Shown one piece after another: positions 24,081 to 33,919 of a stretch of 64,000 nt of DNA (position 1 is its first letter; each line of letters starts with the position of its first letter). Source of the DNA: DATARH01 sp963773625 (GTDB lineage Bacteria; Pseudomonadota; Alphaproteobacteria; ATCC43930; CGMCC-115725); contig CAVZCJ010000001.1 in assembly GCA_963773625.1 (NCBI GenBank), forward strand, positions 248,001-312,000, given 5' to 3'. The notes under the pieces were generated by a model, which saw only the letters and a list, made by a program, of their open reading frames with translations, was not told the DNA's origin and did no database searches. The position numbers and the translations under genes were made by a program.

Positions 24081-25013
24081 ATGACGATCCGCTCCGAGGT
24101 CCTCCGCGTTGCCGTAAGGCCACGGCGGCCAGCGCGCAGTCTTGCCACCTGGCTCGATCGGGAGAGCGTGTTCAGCTGGCTGATGATGGCGCTGCCGATC
24201 CTGTTCTTGGCGGCGCTCGTCGGCTATCCGTTCTTCTACGGGATCATGCTGAGCCTGGAAAACCGGCCAGTGGCGCAGCCGGGCACCTTTATCGGGCTGC
24301 AGAATTTCATCACCGACCTCCACGACCCGATCTTCTGGCGGGTGACGTTCAACACCTTCGTCTATACCGGCGCGGCGACACTACTGAAAATGGTCGGCGG
24401 CCTCGGGCTGGCGTTGGCGATGAACCAGAACTTTCGCATGAAGAACCTGGTTCGCGCTTTGCTGCTTTTGCCGTTCATCGTGCCGACGGTGCTCAGCACG
24501 GTCGCCTGGATGTGGATGCTCGATCCCGCCTTCAGCGTGGTGAACCGGCTGCTGGTCGGTCTCGGCATGCCGAAGCCTGGCCCGTCCTGGCTCGGCAACC
24601 CGATCCTGGCGATGATCTCGATCATCGTCATCAACACCTGGCGGGGCCTGCCGTTTTACGGGATCACTCTGCTCGCCGGCCTGCAGACCGTCTCGCCCGA
24701 ATTATACGAGGCGGCGACGATCGACGGGGCCGGCGGCTGGCACCGCTTCCGCTACATCACGTTGCCCCTCTTGAAGCCGATTATTCTTATCGTGACGCTG
24801 TTCTCGGTGATCTTCACCTTCGCGGATTTCCAGCTGGTCTACGTGCTGACGCATGGCGGTCCGCAGAATGCGACCCAGCTTTTTGCTACCTATGCCTTCG
24901 ATATCGGCATGAGCGCGGGACAATTGGGCCTCGGCGCGTCGGTGGCGCTGGCGATGCTGCCGGCCCTTGGTCTGCTAATCGTCGCGCTCGCCCTCTACAT
25001 GCGCCGCGCGTAA
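24081..25013 (+). CDS. ABC transporter permease, MalF/UgpA-like
   Basis: 310 residues with about six transmembrane helices. The first follows ESVFSWLMMALPILF, and the cytoplasmic EAA loop reads LYEAATIDGAGGWHRFRYITLP, quoted here in two parts: LYEAATIDGAGG and WHRFRYITLPLL. This loop contacts the ATPase. FIGLQNFITDL marks the CUT1 (sugar/glycerol-phosphate-type) subfamily. It is intact and overlaps the next permease by one base (TAATG), showing tight translational coupling. Confidence 0.93.
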   Translation: MTIRSEVLRVAVRPRRPARSLATWLDRESVFSWLMMALPILFLAALVGYPFFYGIMLSLENRPVAQPGTFIGLQNFITDLHDPIFWRVTFNTFVYTGAATLLKMVGGLGLALAMNQNFRMKNLVRALLLLPFIVPTVLSTVAWMWMLDPAFSVVNRLLVGLGMPKPGPSWLGNPILAMISIIVINTWRGLPFYGITLLAGLQTVSPELYEAATIDGAGGWHRFRYITLPLLKPIILIVTLFSVIFTFADFQLVYVLTHGGPQNATQLFATYAFDIGMSAGQLGLGASVALAMLPALGLLIVALALYMRRA

Positions 25014-25858
25014 TGGTCACCGGATTTGGACCGGTCCGCCGCACCATGCAGGTATGGCTGCCGGTCGGCTTCTTTCTCGTCTTGGCGTTGCTGCCGTTCT
25101 ATTGGATGGCGATCGCGTCGCTGAAGCCGAATTCCGAACTCTACAACGCCAGCATCAGCTCGCTGATCGTCTATCATCCGACGCTCAAGCATTACGTCGA
25201 TCTGCTGACCCAGACGAGTTTTCTCACCTGGACCATGAACACGATGATCGTCGCCGTGGTCGCGACGGCGATCTCGCTCGTGCTCGGCGTGATGCTGGCC
25301 TATCCGCTGGCGCGCATGCGGTTCGCCGGTGCCAGCCTGATGGCGATGACCGTCGCGGCGGTCTATCTGGTGCCGCAGCCGCTTTTGTTCCTGCCACTCG
25401 CCGATGTGATCAACCGGCTCAATCTTGGCAACACGCTGACGGCGGTGATCCTTACCTACCCGACGATGCTGGTGCCGTTCTGCGCCTGGCTGCTGCTCGG
25501 TTATTTCAAGACCGTGCCGAAGGATTTGGAAGAGGCCGCGCGCATCGACGGGGCGAGCCGGCTGCAGACGATGCGGCGAATTTTCTTGCCGTTGTGCACG
25601 CCAGGCTTCATCTCGGCCGGTATTTTTGCCTTCACCCTGTCGCAGAACGAGTTTCTCTACGCGCTCATTTTCCTGACCAAGACCTCGGTGCGCACGGTGC
25701 CGGTGGGCGTGATCGCCGAACTGATCCGCGGCGACGTGTTCTATTGGGGCCAGTTGATGGCCGGCGCGCTGTTGGGCTCGATCCCGGTGGCGATCATCTA
25801 CTCGTTCTTTGTCGAGCATTACGTCGCCGGGCTGACCTCGGGCGCGGTTAAGGGCTAG
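25013..25858 (+). CDS. ABC transporter permease, MalG/UgpE-like
   Basis: 281 residues, six predicted helices. The start ATG overlaps the stop of the preceding permease (TAATG). Hallmarks of the second CUT1 permease are PFYWMAIASLKPNSELY near the N-terminus, LAYPLARMRFAG and the EAA loop DLEEAARIDGASRLQTMRR. It ends 4 bases before the convergent stop of the MetE-like gene. No ATP-binding subunit follows; a shared MsiK/UgpC-type ATPase encoded elsewhere is likely. Confidence 0.93.
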   Translation: MVTGFGPVRRTMQVWLPVGFFLVLALLPFYWMAIASLKPNSELYNASISSLIVYHPTLKHYVDLLTQTSFLTWTMNTMIVAVVATAISLVLGVMLAYPLARMRFAGASLMAMTVAAVYLVPQPLLFLPLADVINRLNLGNTLTAVILTYPTMLVPFCAWLLLGYFKTVPKDLEEAARIDGASRLQTMRRIFLPLCTPGFISAGIFAFTLSQNEFLYALIFLTKTSVRTVPVGVIAELIRGDVFYWGQLMAGALLGSIPVAIIYSFFVEHYVAGLTSGAVKG

Positions 25859-25861
25859 ACG

Positions 25862-27046
25862 CTAATTCCACAACCGGTCGCTGGCGATGCGCGCGCCTTC
25901 GGCGAGCGAGGCGAGTTTGGCCCAGACGATCGACGGCGCCACCATGTTCTGCTGCGCGGCGAAGGTGGCGAAGCCGCAATCGGTGCCGGCGATCACCCGT
26001 TCCCGCCCCACCAGCCGCGCGTAATTCTCGATCCGCTGGGCAACCAGCTTGGGGTGCTCGACAAAATTGGTCGTCGAGTTGAGACAGCCGGGCATCAGGA
26101 TCGTGTCGTCGGGGATCTTCTTGCTCTTCAAATCCTCCCATTCATGAGCGTGGCGCGGGTTGGCGGCCTCGAACAGCAGCGCCTGCGGCCGCGCCTTCAC
26201 CGCGACATCGAACACCGTGGCGAACGGGATGTCGTGGGTGTGCGGCCCCTCGTAATTGCCCCAGCAGATGTGCAGCCGCATCGCCTCGCGCGGGATGTTG
26301 CGGGTGGCGTGGTTGACCGCCGCGATGTTGCGCTCGGCGATCTTGAGAAACTCGGCCTCGGACAGATGCTGGTACTGGTTGTGCCGCGCCGAGCCGAGAT
26401 CGGGCGCGTCGATCTGGAGGATGAACCCGGCCTTGTGGATCGCCTCGTATTCCTGCTGCAGCGCGTCAGCGAGCGCTTCGACGTATTTGTCCTCGTTGTT
26501 GTAGTAACGGTCGGGGACGAACTTGGTCAGCACGCCGGGCGAGGCGGCGTTCATGAACGCCTCGACAGGATGCTCGGCGGCGACCGCGGCGGCGAGGTTC
26601 TTGAGGTCGATTTCCAGCGGGCCCCGGTTCTCATAGGTCACCGGGCCGATGCAGTACGGCACCGCGGCCGCGGCGAACCACGAGGTGCCGCCGCGCGCGG
26701 CGCGCAGCCTCTCCTGGAAATCGGGATGATCGGCGATGTCGCGATGCGCCGCGGTCTGCGGCGGCGCGGCGATGTCGACCCCGCCGCCGGAGCCGATGCC
26801 AGAGAGCCGGTGGCGGACATAGAAGGTGTAGCTGATCTTGCTCTGCTCGCCGTCGCAGACGCTGTCGATCCCCGCCGCGATCTGGCGCTTCACGATGTCC
26901 TGCACCGCCGCCGTCAGCCGGGTCGCGAAGGCGGCCTCGTCGAGCGGTTCGCCGACCTCGCGCGCCATGGTTTGCGCCAGCAGGTCGGGCGGACGCGGCA
27001 GGCTGCCGACATGCGTCGTCAGGATGCGATCGGTGCTGGTCTTCAT
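25862..27046 (-). CDS. Cobalamin-independent methionine synthase II (MetE C-terminal domain)-like protein
   Basis: 394 residues equivalent to the catalytic C-terminal half of MetE only. It opens ILTTHVGSLPRPPDLL, a typical start of this stand-alone family, and has CDGEQSKISYTFYV. The zinc ligands appear as His and Cys in RLHICWGNYEGPHTHDIP and the second Cys in AGTDCGFATFA. Relatives include methyltransferases and epoxyalkane:CoM transferase-like enzymes that activate a thiol on zinc. The thiol and methyl donor are unknown here. Intact. It converges on the ABC importer and is divergent from the LLM gene. Confidence 0.88.
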   Translation of the reverse strand: MKTSTDRILTTHVGSLPRPPDLLAQTMAREVGEPLDEAAFATRLTAAVQDIVKRQIAAGIDSVCDGEQSKISYTFYVRHRLSGIGSGGGVDIAAPPQTAAHRDIADHPDFQERLRAARGGTSWFAAAAVPYCIGPVTYENRGPLEIDLKNLAAAVAAEHPVEAFMNAASPGVLTKFVPDRYYNNEDKYVEALADALQQEYEAIHKAGFILQIDAPDLGSARHNQYQHLSEAEFLKIAERNIAAVNHATRNIPREAMRLHICWGNYEGPHTHDIPFATVFDVAVKARPQALLFEAANPRHAHEWEDLKSKKIPDDTILMPGCLNSTTNFVEHPKLVAQRIENYARLVGRERVIAGTDCGFATFAAQQNMVAPSIVWAKLASLAEGARIASDRLWN

Positions 27047-27114
27047 CGGCGTCTCTCCCTTTGCCCCCAGGCAATGTACGCTAAAGGCGCATCGCTGCCC
27101 GAGAGGATACCGAC

Positions 27115-28024
27115 ATGCCGACCGCCCTGCCCGCCCTCAACCTGATCGCAACCCCCGGGCGCCGGCGTGCGACGCTCGACACCGCGCGCGAGATCGAGCG
27201 GCGCGGCTTTCCGCAAATTCAGATTTCCAGTTCGTTCAGCAACATGTCGCAATGCGTCGGGTTGGCATTAGCCACCGAGCGGATCACGTTCGCTACCGCG
27301 ATCGCGCCGATCTACGCCGCCACAGTCGACGATTTCGCTAACAGCGCCGCCTATATCCACGAGGTGTCGGGCGGGCGGTTCCAGTTCGGCATCGGTATCG
27401 CGCATGGGCCGGCCTATGTCCGCATGGGCGTGACGCCGGGCAAACCGCTCGGCGACATTCGTGACTTCGTCACCCGCTTCAAGGCGCACGAGGGTCTCGG
27501 CGGGCTGCCGCCCGTGATCCTGGCTACCTTGCGCAAGCGGATGATCGCGCTCGCCGGCGAGATCGCCGAGGGCATGGTGTTCGCCAATGGCAGCCTATCG
27601 CACATGGCGCAGTCGCTGGCGGCGCTGCCGGCGGAGAAACGCCGCGATCCGCAGCTTCGTCATCGGCAACCGCTTGCGCACCTGCGTCGCCGACGACGAC
27701 GCCGAGGCCCGAGCGGTGCTGCGCAAGACGATGACCGGCTATGCGCTGATGCCGAACTACCGCAACTACTGGAAGGAAGCCGGCTACGTCGAGGAGATGA
27801 ATGCGGTCGAGGCGGCGCTCGCCGCCGGCCGTAACGACGAGGTGCCCAAATACCTAACCGACCGCTGGCTCGACGACTGCACGCTCTCCGGTCGACCGGC
27901 GAAAATTCGCGACCGGCTCGAGGCGTGGCGCGCCGCCGGCATCAATATGCCCTGCCTGGTGCCGCTCTCCGCCGACGGCGACCCGATGACCGCGCTGCGG
28001 GCGACGTTCGACGCATTCATCTAG
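27115..28024 (+). CDS. LLM class flavin-dependent oxidoreductase (one frame break near 27650)
   Basis: About 302 residues after repair. The luciferase-like barrel shows GGRFQFGIGIAHGP, ATERITFATAIAPIYA and GEIAEGMVFANGS. After the break near AEKRRDP it continues SFVIGNRLRTCVADDDAEA and ends ADGDPMTALRATFDAFI. Such enzymes use F420H2 or reduced FMN; the substrate is unknown. It starts 68 bases from the divergent MetE-like gene, so a shared control region is likely. Confidence 0.82.
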
Positions 28025-28050
28025 CTAGTTCAGCGCGTGGCGATCGGCGT

Positions 28051-31000
28051 CTACTCCGCCGCGGCCTCTTCGCGCCGGCCGAGCCGCTTCAGGGTCCGGT
28101 CGATCCACAGCCGGGTCAGCTTTTCCTGCGCGCCGTTCTGCGACAGGCGGCGGCGCAGGGTCGGGAAATCGACCCGGTCCATGTCCTGGTCCTGGTTGAA
28201 GCAGGAGAAGACGATCGTCTCGGTGCCGGTCACGGGATCGCGCTGGCGCTGCAGGCACTGCGCGCAGATCTCCTTCATCATGCACTGCATCGGCGAGTTG
28301 ATCGACGCGATCGCCCGGTGGCCGGGGCGGAAATACGCCGCGAGCTTGGCGTGGCGCGCCTGCGCCACCGCGTTCATCATCATGTCGGAGCCGATGGCGA
28401 TGATGCGGTCGACCTCGGCGAGCGGAATCTCGATCGGCCCGAGCCTGCCGGCGCCATAGGCCTCGATCGCCTCGACGATGTTGCCGACAAAGGCGCGGTC
28501 CTGCTTGCGGCCCGGCTCGAAGCCGGGCGCCTCGTCGCAGCACCACACGATGGTGTCGGCGGCGGCCTCGATATCGGCGACCTTGTAGCGGTCGGCGAGG
28601 GTCTTGTAGCCGGCGAAATAGAGCACCCGAGAGCCCTGCGGCCCTGAGCGCCGCGCCGATCGAAAACAACACCGCGTTGCCGAGCCCGCCGCCGACCAGC
28701 AGCACCGTCTCGCCGGCCGGGGTCTCGGTCGGCGTGCCGGTCGGGCCCATCAGGATCACCGGCTCGCCCGGCTGCAGCAACGCGCAGAGGTCGGACGAAC
28801 CGCCCATCTCGAGCACGATGGTCGAGAGCAGCCCCTGCTCGCGGTCGATCGAGGCACCGGTCAGCGCCAGCCCCTCCATGGCGAGCGCAGTACCCTCATT
28901 CTTGGCGGCGAAGGTCTCGTAATTCTGCAGCCGGTAGAACTGGCCGGGCTGGAAGGCACGCGCCGCCATCGGCGCCCGCACCACGATCTCGACGATCTTT
29001 GGCGTCAGGCGGATGACTTCGTGGACGCGGGCACGCAACTCGTCGTCGAGCCGCGCCTTCAGCGCCTCGGGCGCGGGCTCCGAGGCCGACCGCCGCGCCA
29101 GCATCGCGGCTGACCACCGGGTAACCGCGGGTAGCGCCACCCATCGCCTTGACGACATTGCCGGCGAAGCTCGGATGCAGATCGCCGAAGAAGCTGACCG
29201 CGCGGCCATCTGCCATCAGGCTCATCAGCACTTGCGTCTCGGCGGGCTTGGCGACGCGCTCGGGCGTGACCTTGTTGCCCGCTTCGTCAAAGGCCTGGAA
29301 GTAGCGGCCGTCGAGCGCGACATGCGTCGGGTCCTCACGCGCCAGGACCGTATTGGGCTGGGTTCCGGCGGCGACGAGGATGGTGTGTGCCGGCAGCACG
29401 ACCTCCCCTTCCGGTTCGGCGCGGGACAGGCGAAGCGCCACTGCCTGCTCGTCCCGGTCGATCTCGACCGCGATCGGCGTCAGCCCCTCGGCGAAGCGGA
29501 TGCCCTCCTCCATCGCCTTCGCCACCTCCTCATGGTTGAGGGTGTAGCTCGGCGCGTCGATCAGGCGCCGGCGATAGGCGATGGTGACCCCGCCCCAACC
29601 GTCGATAAGCCTGGCCAGGCGCGGCGCCCGGCCCTCGCGTTCCGCGGCGTCGCGCTCGGCGCGCAGCGCCTTGGCATGGGCGATGAACTCGTCGGCGACC
29701 GCGCTCTCGGCGGCGCTCCAGCCAGCCCGGACGGCAGCGACGCCGCGCTCGGCGGTGAGAGTCTCGTAGCGCGAGAAGAACTTCTCGACCTGCAGCGGGT
29801 AATAGGCGAGCGCCTCGGTCGCGGTGTCGATCGCGGTGAGGCCGCCGCCGATCACGACCACCGGCAACCGTACGGTGAGGTTGGCGATGCTCTCGGTCTT
29901 AGCCGCGCCGGTCAGCTGCAGCGCCATCAGGAAATCGGAGGCCTGGCGCACCCCGAGCGCGAGGCCATTGGCCATCGGGATCACGGTCGGCCGGCCGGCG
30001 CCGGCGCACATCGCGATGTGGTCGAAGCCCAACGAAAAGGCGTTGTCGATCGTCACCGTGCCGCCGAAGCGCACCCCGCCATACATCGCGAACTGGCTGC
30101 GGCGTTCGAGCAGCAGCCGCACGATCTTGAGGAAGTTCTTGTCCCAGCGGACGGTGATGCCGTATTCGGCGACGCCGCCAAACCCGGCCATGGTGCGCTC
30201 GCCGAGGCCCTCGTTGAGGCTGGCGATGTCGCGGATCGGGCGCGAACGGCACGCGCTCGCCGGTCGCCAGCACGCCCGACACCTCGGGCGCCAGCGGCTC
30301 GATCTTCAGCCCGTCGATCGCGGCGACGAAATGCCCGTCATTGATCAGGTGATGCGCCAGCGTGAACCCGGCCGGCCCGAGCCCCACCACCAGCACCTTG
30401 TAGCCCGATGCGGGCTTCGGCAGCGGCCGGCGCAGGTTGAGCGGGTTCCAGCGCGTCAGGAGACTGTAAATTTCGAAGCCCCAAGGCAGCGCCAGCACGT
30501 CCTTCAGCGTGCGGGTCTCGATCTGCGGGATGTCCACCGGGTCTTGGCGCTGGTAGATGCAGGCCTTCATACAGTCATTGCAGATGCGGTGGCCGGTGGC
30601 GGCGCAGATCGGGTTGTCGACCGCGACGATGGCGAGCGCGCCGAGGCTGTAGCCGCGCGACTTCACGAGGTTCATCTCGGAAATTTTCTCGTCGAGCGGG
30701 CAGCCGGCGAGGGTCACGCCGAACACCGTCTTGCGAAAGCCGCCGTCCTTTTCCTTGAGCCCTGTCGAGCAGCTGTCCTTGCCCTGGTTGTGGCACCAGA
30801 TGCAGTAATTCGCCTGGTCGAGCGCGCCGGCGAGGTCGGTGCCGGGGTCGGTCAGCGCGAACCCGTCGCGCGCGCGCCAGTCGCCCGTTGGCAGCCGCAT
30901 CATCGTGACGCCGTCGCGCTCGATGGTCTCGACTGGCACCAGATGGTTCATGTCGAGCCGGTGCGGCACTTTGAAGAGAAAGCCGCGGCGGTGCTTGTCC

Positions 31001-31560
31001 TTGCCCTCCGGCGAGAGCGCGGCCCACGCCGCGTATTCGATCGCGGTGTTGATCTCCGCCGGATGCGCCGCCTCGTCGTCGAGCCAACCGGCGACCGCCT
31101 TGGCGAAACTCTGTTCCCAGGCGAGGGTGCCGGCCCTTGTGTCAGCGAAATCGGCGGCGCCGAGATGCGGCGCCAGGGCGCGGCGCAACGCGTCGCCGTC
31201 GAGCGCGGCGGCCTGCTCCTCCTTGATATCCTTGACCGCGCGGCGCTGGACGAACAGCCGCTTCACCGAATAAAGCGGCGCCAGCGCATCGTGGCGCGCC
31301 TGCAGCTCGCGAATTTCGGCCTCAATACCAAACAGCCCGCCGAGAAAATCCTCGACGTGGGGAGCAAGGTCGACGAGGAGGTCGGATTCGGCCTTGCGCT
31401 CAAGCGTTTCCGGATTGGCGCGCGCGGCCATCAACCGCTGATGCAGCGCCGCGTCGCTGGCCGCCAAATGCAGGACGAATTCACGGTCGAGCCTGACCAG
31501 CCCGCCGCGGTCGTAAAGGTCGGCAAAATCGAGCCCGTATCGAAGGGCGAGGTCGGTCAT
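28051..31560 (-). CDS. Fused NfnAB-like (GltD-like plus PyrK-like) FAD/Fe-S oxidoreductase, three frame breaks
   Basis: About 1170 codons from ATG 31560. An N-terminal 230-residue helical extension is of unknown role. Then comes a GltD/NfnL-type module. Its cluster cysteines lie in NYCIWCHNQGKDSCSTG, AGCPLDEKI and NPICAATGHRICNDCMKACI. Its first dinucleotide fold is VLVVGLGPAGFTLAHHL and its second is PVVVIGGGLTAIDTATE. The C-terminal part is a PyrK/NfnS-type FNR module (FQPGQFYRLQNYE, ETVLLVGGGLGNAV) with a [2Fe-2S] cysteine set in MQCMMKEICAQCLQ and VFSCFNQ. Breaks occur near 30235, 29110 and 28640, each with conserved sequence on both sides. Inferred role: electron transfer between NAD(P)H and a ferredoxin-like carrier. 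Bifurcation is unproven. Confidence 0.8.
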
Positions 31561-31786
31561 TGGGGCTTGTTACGCGAAGAAGGGGCTTCAAACCATCGGC
31601 AAATCGACGCGACAACCGCGAGGCGCTGGCATGGGTGACAGATGGTCACTCTTCCGTTCCAAAACAACGTGGTAAATCCCGCCGAAACCATATCCCGTAA
31701 GACCTTAGCAACTCCCGGTAGCAATAATGACGATACGACGCAGCCCTCGGATCCCCCCACCGGGCGCGGTCGTCAGGACGAATCTC

Positions 31787-31999
31787 ATGCGGTTCCTGTG
31801 TCTCGCCATTGTGGTGATCGCCAGCATCGGCTTGTTGACGACCGTATACGCGGCGGTTCCCGCGTCGGTCCCCGGCCCGCGCGACGCGGACTACCGGCCG
31901 ATCATCGCCGAAGGCTGTGGCTATGGCTGGCACTGGGTCAGCGGCCACGCGACCTTCAGCGGCAATTGGGTCGCTGGTCACTGCCAGATCAACAACTAG
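31787..31999 (+). CDS. Small secreted hypothetical protein
   Basis: 70 residues from the ATG at 31787. MRFLCLAIVVIASIGLLTTV is a signal peptide with probable cleavage after VYA. The mature stretch of about 45 residues has two cysteines (EGCGYGWHW and AGHCQINN) and is rich in Gly, Trp and His. AGGA lies 8 bases upstream. An upstream in-frame ATG (31727) would put a charged stretch before the signal and is less likely. No family recognised. A palindromic terminator-like hairpin follows 28 bases after the stop. Confidence 0.55.
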   Translation: MRFLCLAIVVIASIGLLTTVYAAVPASVPGPRDADYRPIIAEGCGYGWHWVSGHATFSGNWVAGHCQINN

Positions 32000-32026
32000 A
32001 CCTCATCCCCATCCTGCGTCCTACGC

Positions 32027-32054
32027 AAACCGGACCGCATATGCGGTCCGGTTT
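32027..32054. terminator. Perfect 28-bp palindrome, probable bidirectional terminator
   Basis: The arm AAACCGGACCGCAT is followed immediately by its exact reverse complement ending GGTTT. It lies 28 bases after the stop of the small secreted-protein gene. The RNA would fold into a strong GC-rich hairpin with a short T run on either side, fitting a Rho-independent terminator. Confidence 0.7.
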
Positions 32055-32227
32055 ACCCTGCAGCTCGCGAGCGAGGTGGCCGAGCCGGTGGCCGTGCCGG
32101 TCGCGGCAGAGTAGCTCGACGCTGAACCGGGCCGGCCCCCGTCGGATCGGCCCGGAAGCGCCTCCTTGACACTTGCTGGCGCCCCGCGGCTAATCCCGCC
32201 CTTTCACAAGGAGTGGGAGGGCGCCTG

Positions 32228-32560
32228 GTGCCAACCTTGGTTCGCTTTATTGTCCCCTTGTTCGCGCTGGCCGCGATCGCCGCGCCGGCCTCGGCGCAAA
32301 TCCCGCCCGCGCATTACGTCTGCTACTACATGACCACGCCGCTGCCGCTGATGAACTTCACCATCACCGGGGCCGGCCAGTACACCGATGCGGGCGGAAA
32401 CCGGGGAACCTTCCGCACGAACGGGGCCGGGCAATTCATCTTCTCCGGCGGCAATTTCGACGGACAGACGGCGGTGTTCCGGCCGGGCAACCCGCCGACG
32501 GTCGCCTTCATGGGCACGGGCGGCCGCGAGACCGAGACCTGCCAGCCGGGGCAGGATTAG
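32228..32560 (+). CDS. Secreted hypothetical protein
   Basis: 110 residues. The GTG at 32228 is preferred over the GTG at 32213 because a GGGAGGG site (32215-32221) precedes it at normal distance. TLVRFIVPLFALAAIAAP is a signal peptide with cleavage after ASA. The mature domain is beta-rich and Gly-rich (GNRGTFRTNGAGQFIFSGG), with two cysteines (YVCYYM and ETCQPG) that could pair. No known family recognised. It converges on the M20 hydrolase gene with stop codons adjacent. Confidence 0.6.
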   Translation: MPTLVRFIVPLFALAAIAAPASAQIPPAHYVCYYMTTPLPLMNFTITGAGQYTDAGGNRGTFRTNGAGQFIFSGGNFDGQTAVFRPGNPPTVAFMGTGGRETETCQPGQD

Positions 32561-33826
32561 TCAGGCGACGCCCTCAGCGCCGTCCCCCGCGCCGTCGGCC
32601 GCTTCCAGCACCGCGTTCAGCAGCACCGCGCAGCCGGCGGTGAGGTCATCGGGTTTGGCGTCCTCGATCTCGTTGTGGCTGATGCCGCCGACGCAGGGGA
32701 CGAAGATCATCGCCGTTGGCGCCACGCGCGCCATATAAACCGCGTCGTGGCCAGCGCCGCTGATGATGTCCTGATGCGGCAGTTCTTGGGCCTCGGCCGC
32801 CGCGCGCACCGCGCCGACCAGCCGCGTATCGAACGGGGTCGGCGGGAAGTACCAGAACTCCTTGACCTCGGCCTCGACCTTCTGTGACGCGGCGGCATCG
32901 GCGCAAGCCGCGCGCAGGTCGCGGTCCATCGCGGTCAGCGTGTCGTTGTCGGGATGGCGGAAATCGACCGTGAAGAACACCCGGCCCGGGATGGTGTTGC
33001 GCGAGTTGGGGCTGACCTGGACAAAGCCGACCGTGGCGCAGGCATAGGGCGCGTGCGCGTGGCCGATGCGGTTGACCGCGTCGATCATCCGCGCTGCGCC
33101 GACCAGCGCGTCGCGCCGCCGCGGCATCGGGGTCGGGCCGGCATGCGCCTCCTGGCCGATGACCGTGATCTCGTACCAGCGCTGCCCCTGCGCCCCGGTG
33201 ACGACGCCGATCGGCAGGCCGGCGGCTTCAAGGATCGGCCCCTGCTCGATATGCGCCTCGAAATAGGCCGCAACCGGATGCTCGCCCACCGGAGCCCCGC
33301 CGGCGAAGCCGATGCGCTGGAGCTCGGCGCCGAGGGTCAGGCCCGGCGCGTTATTGTCGGGAGTCGCCAGCGCGCTCTCCAGTTCGAACACGCCGGTGAA
33401 CGCGCCCGAGCCAACCATCGCCGGCGAGAAGCGCGAGCCTTCCTCGTTGGTCCAGGCGACGATCTCGACGGGCGCCTCGGTCTCGTAGCCGAGATCGTTG
33501 AGCGTGCGGACAACCTCGAGACCGGCCATCACACCATAGGCGCCATCGAACTTGCCGCCGGTCGGCTGGGTGTCGAGATGGCTGCCGGTGACGATCGGCG
33601 GCAGCGCCGGGTTGCGGCCCGGACGGCGGGCGAAGATGTTGCCGATGCGGTCGACAGTGACGGCACAGCCGGCCTCCTCGCACCAGCGGATGAACAGCCG
33701 CCGCGCCTCGGCGTCGAGGTCGCTGGCGGCGAGCCGGCACACCCCGCCCTTCTGGGTGGCGCCGATTTGCGCCAGCTCCATCAGGCTCGCCCACAACCGC
33801 TCGCCGTTGACCGTCAGGTTGCGCAT
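32561..33826 (-). CDS. M20-family Zn-dependent amidohydrolase (allantoate/N-carbamoyl-amino-acid hydrolase type)
   Basis: 421 residues. Metal ligands are seen in VTGSHLDTQPTGGKFDGAYG (His-Asp), the catalytic/ligand glutamates in AWTNEEGSRFSPAM, the His of FEAHIEQGPILE, and a C-terminal GGISHNEIEDAKPDDL. The dimerisation domain contains TGAQGQRWYEI and GQEAHAGPTPMPRRRDAL. These mark the hydantoinase/carbamoylase (AmaB/HyuC/AllC) family, which hydrolyses N-carbamoyl amino acids, beta-ureidopropionate or allantoate. The exact substrate is open. Intact. It is divergent from the LLM-hydrolase pair with about 90 bases between starts, suggesting joint control. Confidence 0.93.
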   Translation of the reverse strand: MRNLTVNGERLWASLMELAQIGATQKGGVCRLAASDLDAEARRLFIRWCEEAGCAVTVDRIGNIFARRPGRNPALPPIVTGSHLDTQPTGGKFDGAYGVMAGLEVVRTLNDLGYETEAPVEIVAWTNEEGSRFSPAMVGSGAFTGVFELESALATPDNNAPGLTLGAELQRIGFAGGAPVGEHPVAAYFEAHIEQGPILEAAGLPIGVVTGAQGQRWYEITVIGQEAHAGPTPMPRRRDALVGAARMIDAVNRIGHAHAPYACATVGFVQVSPNSRNTIPGRVFFTVDFRHPDNDTLTAMDRDLRAACADAAASQKVEAEVKEFWYFPPTPFDTRLVGAVRAAAEAQELPHQDIISGAGHDAVYMARVAPTAMIFVPCVGGISHNEIEDAKPDDLTAGCAVLLNAVLEAADGAGDGAEGVA

Positions 33827-33919
33827 CTCTCCGCCTCTCGCCGTCTCAGCAACTCCAGCTTAACGCGCGGCCTCGATCGCGGCTAATATCGCCTCAGGGA
33901 TCGACACGCGGAGCCGACA

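Noticed and set aside
29824..31638. 604-codon plus-strand open frame opposite the NfnAB-like gene
   Set aside because: No recognisable motif and antisense to conserved Fe-S and FAD motifs; GC-skew artefact.
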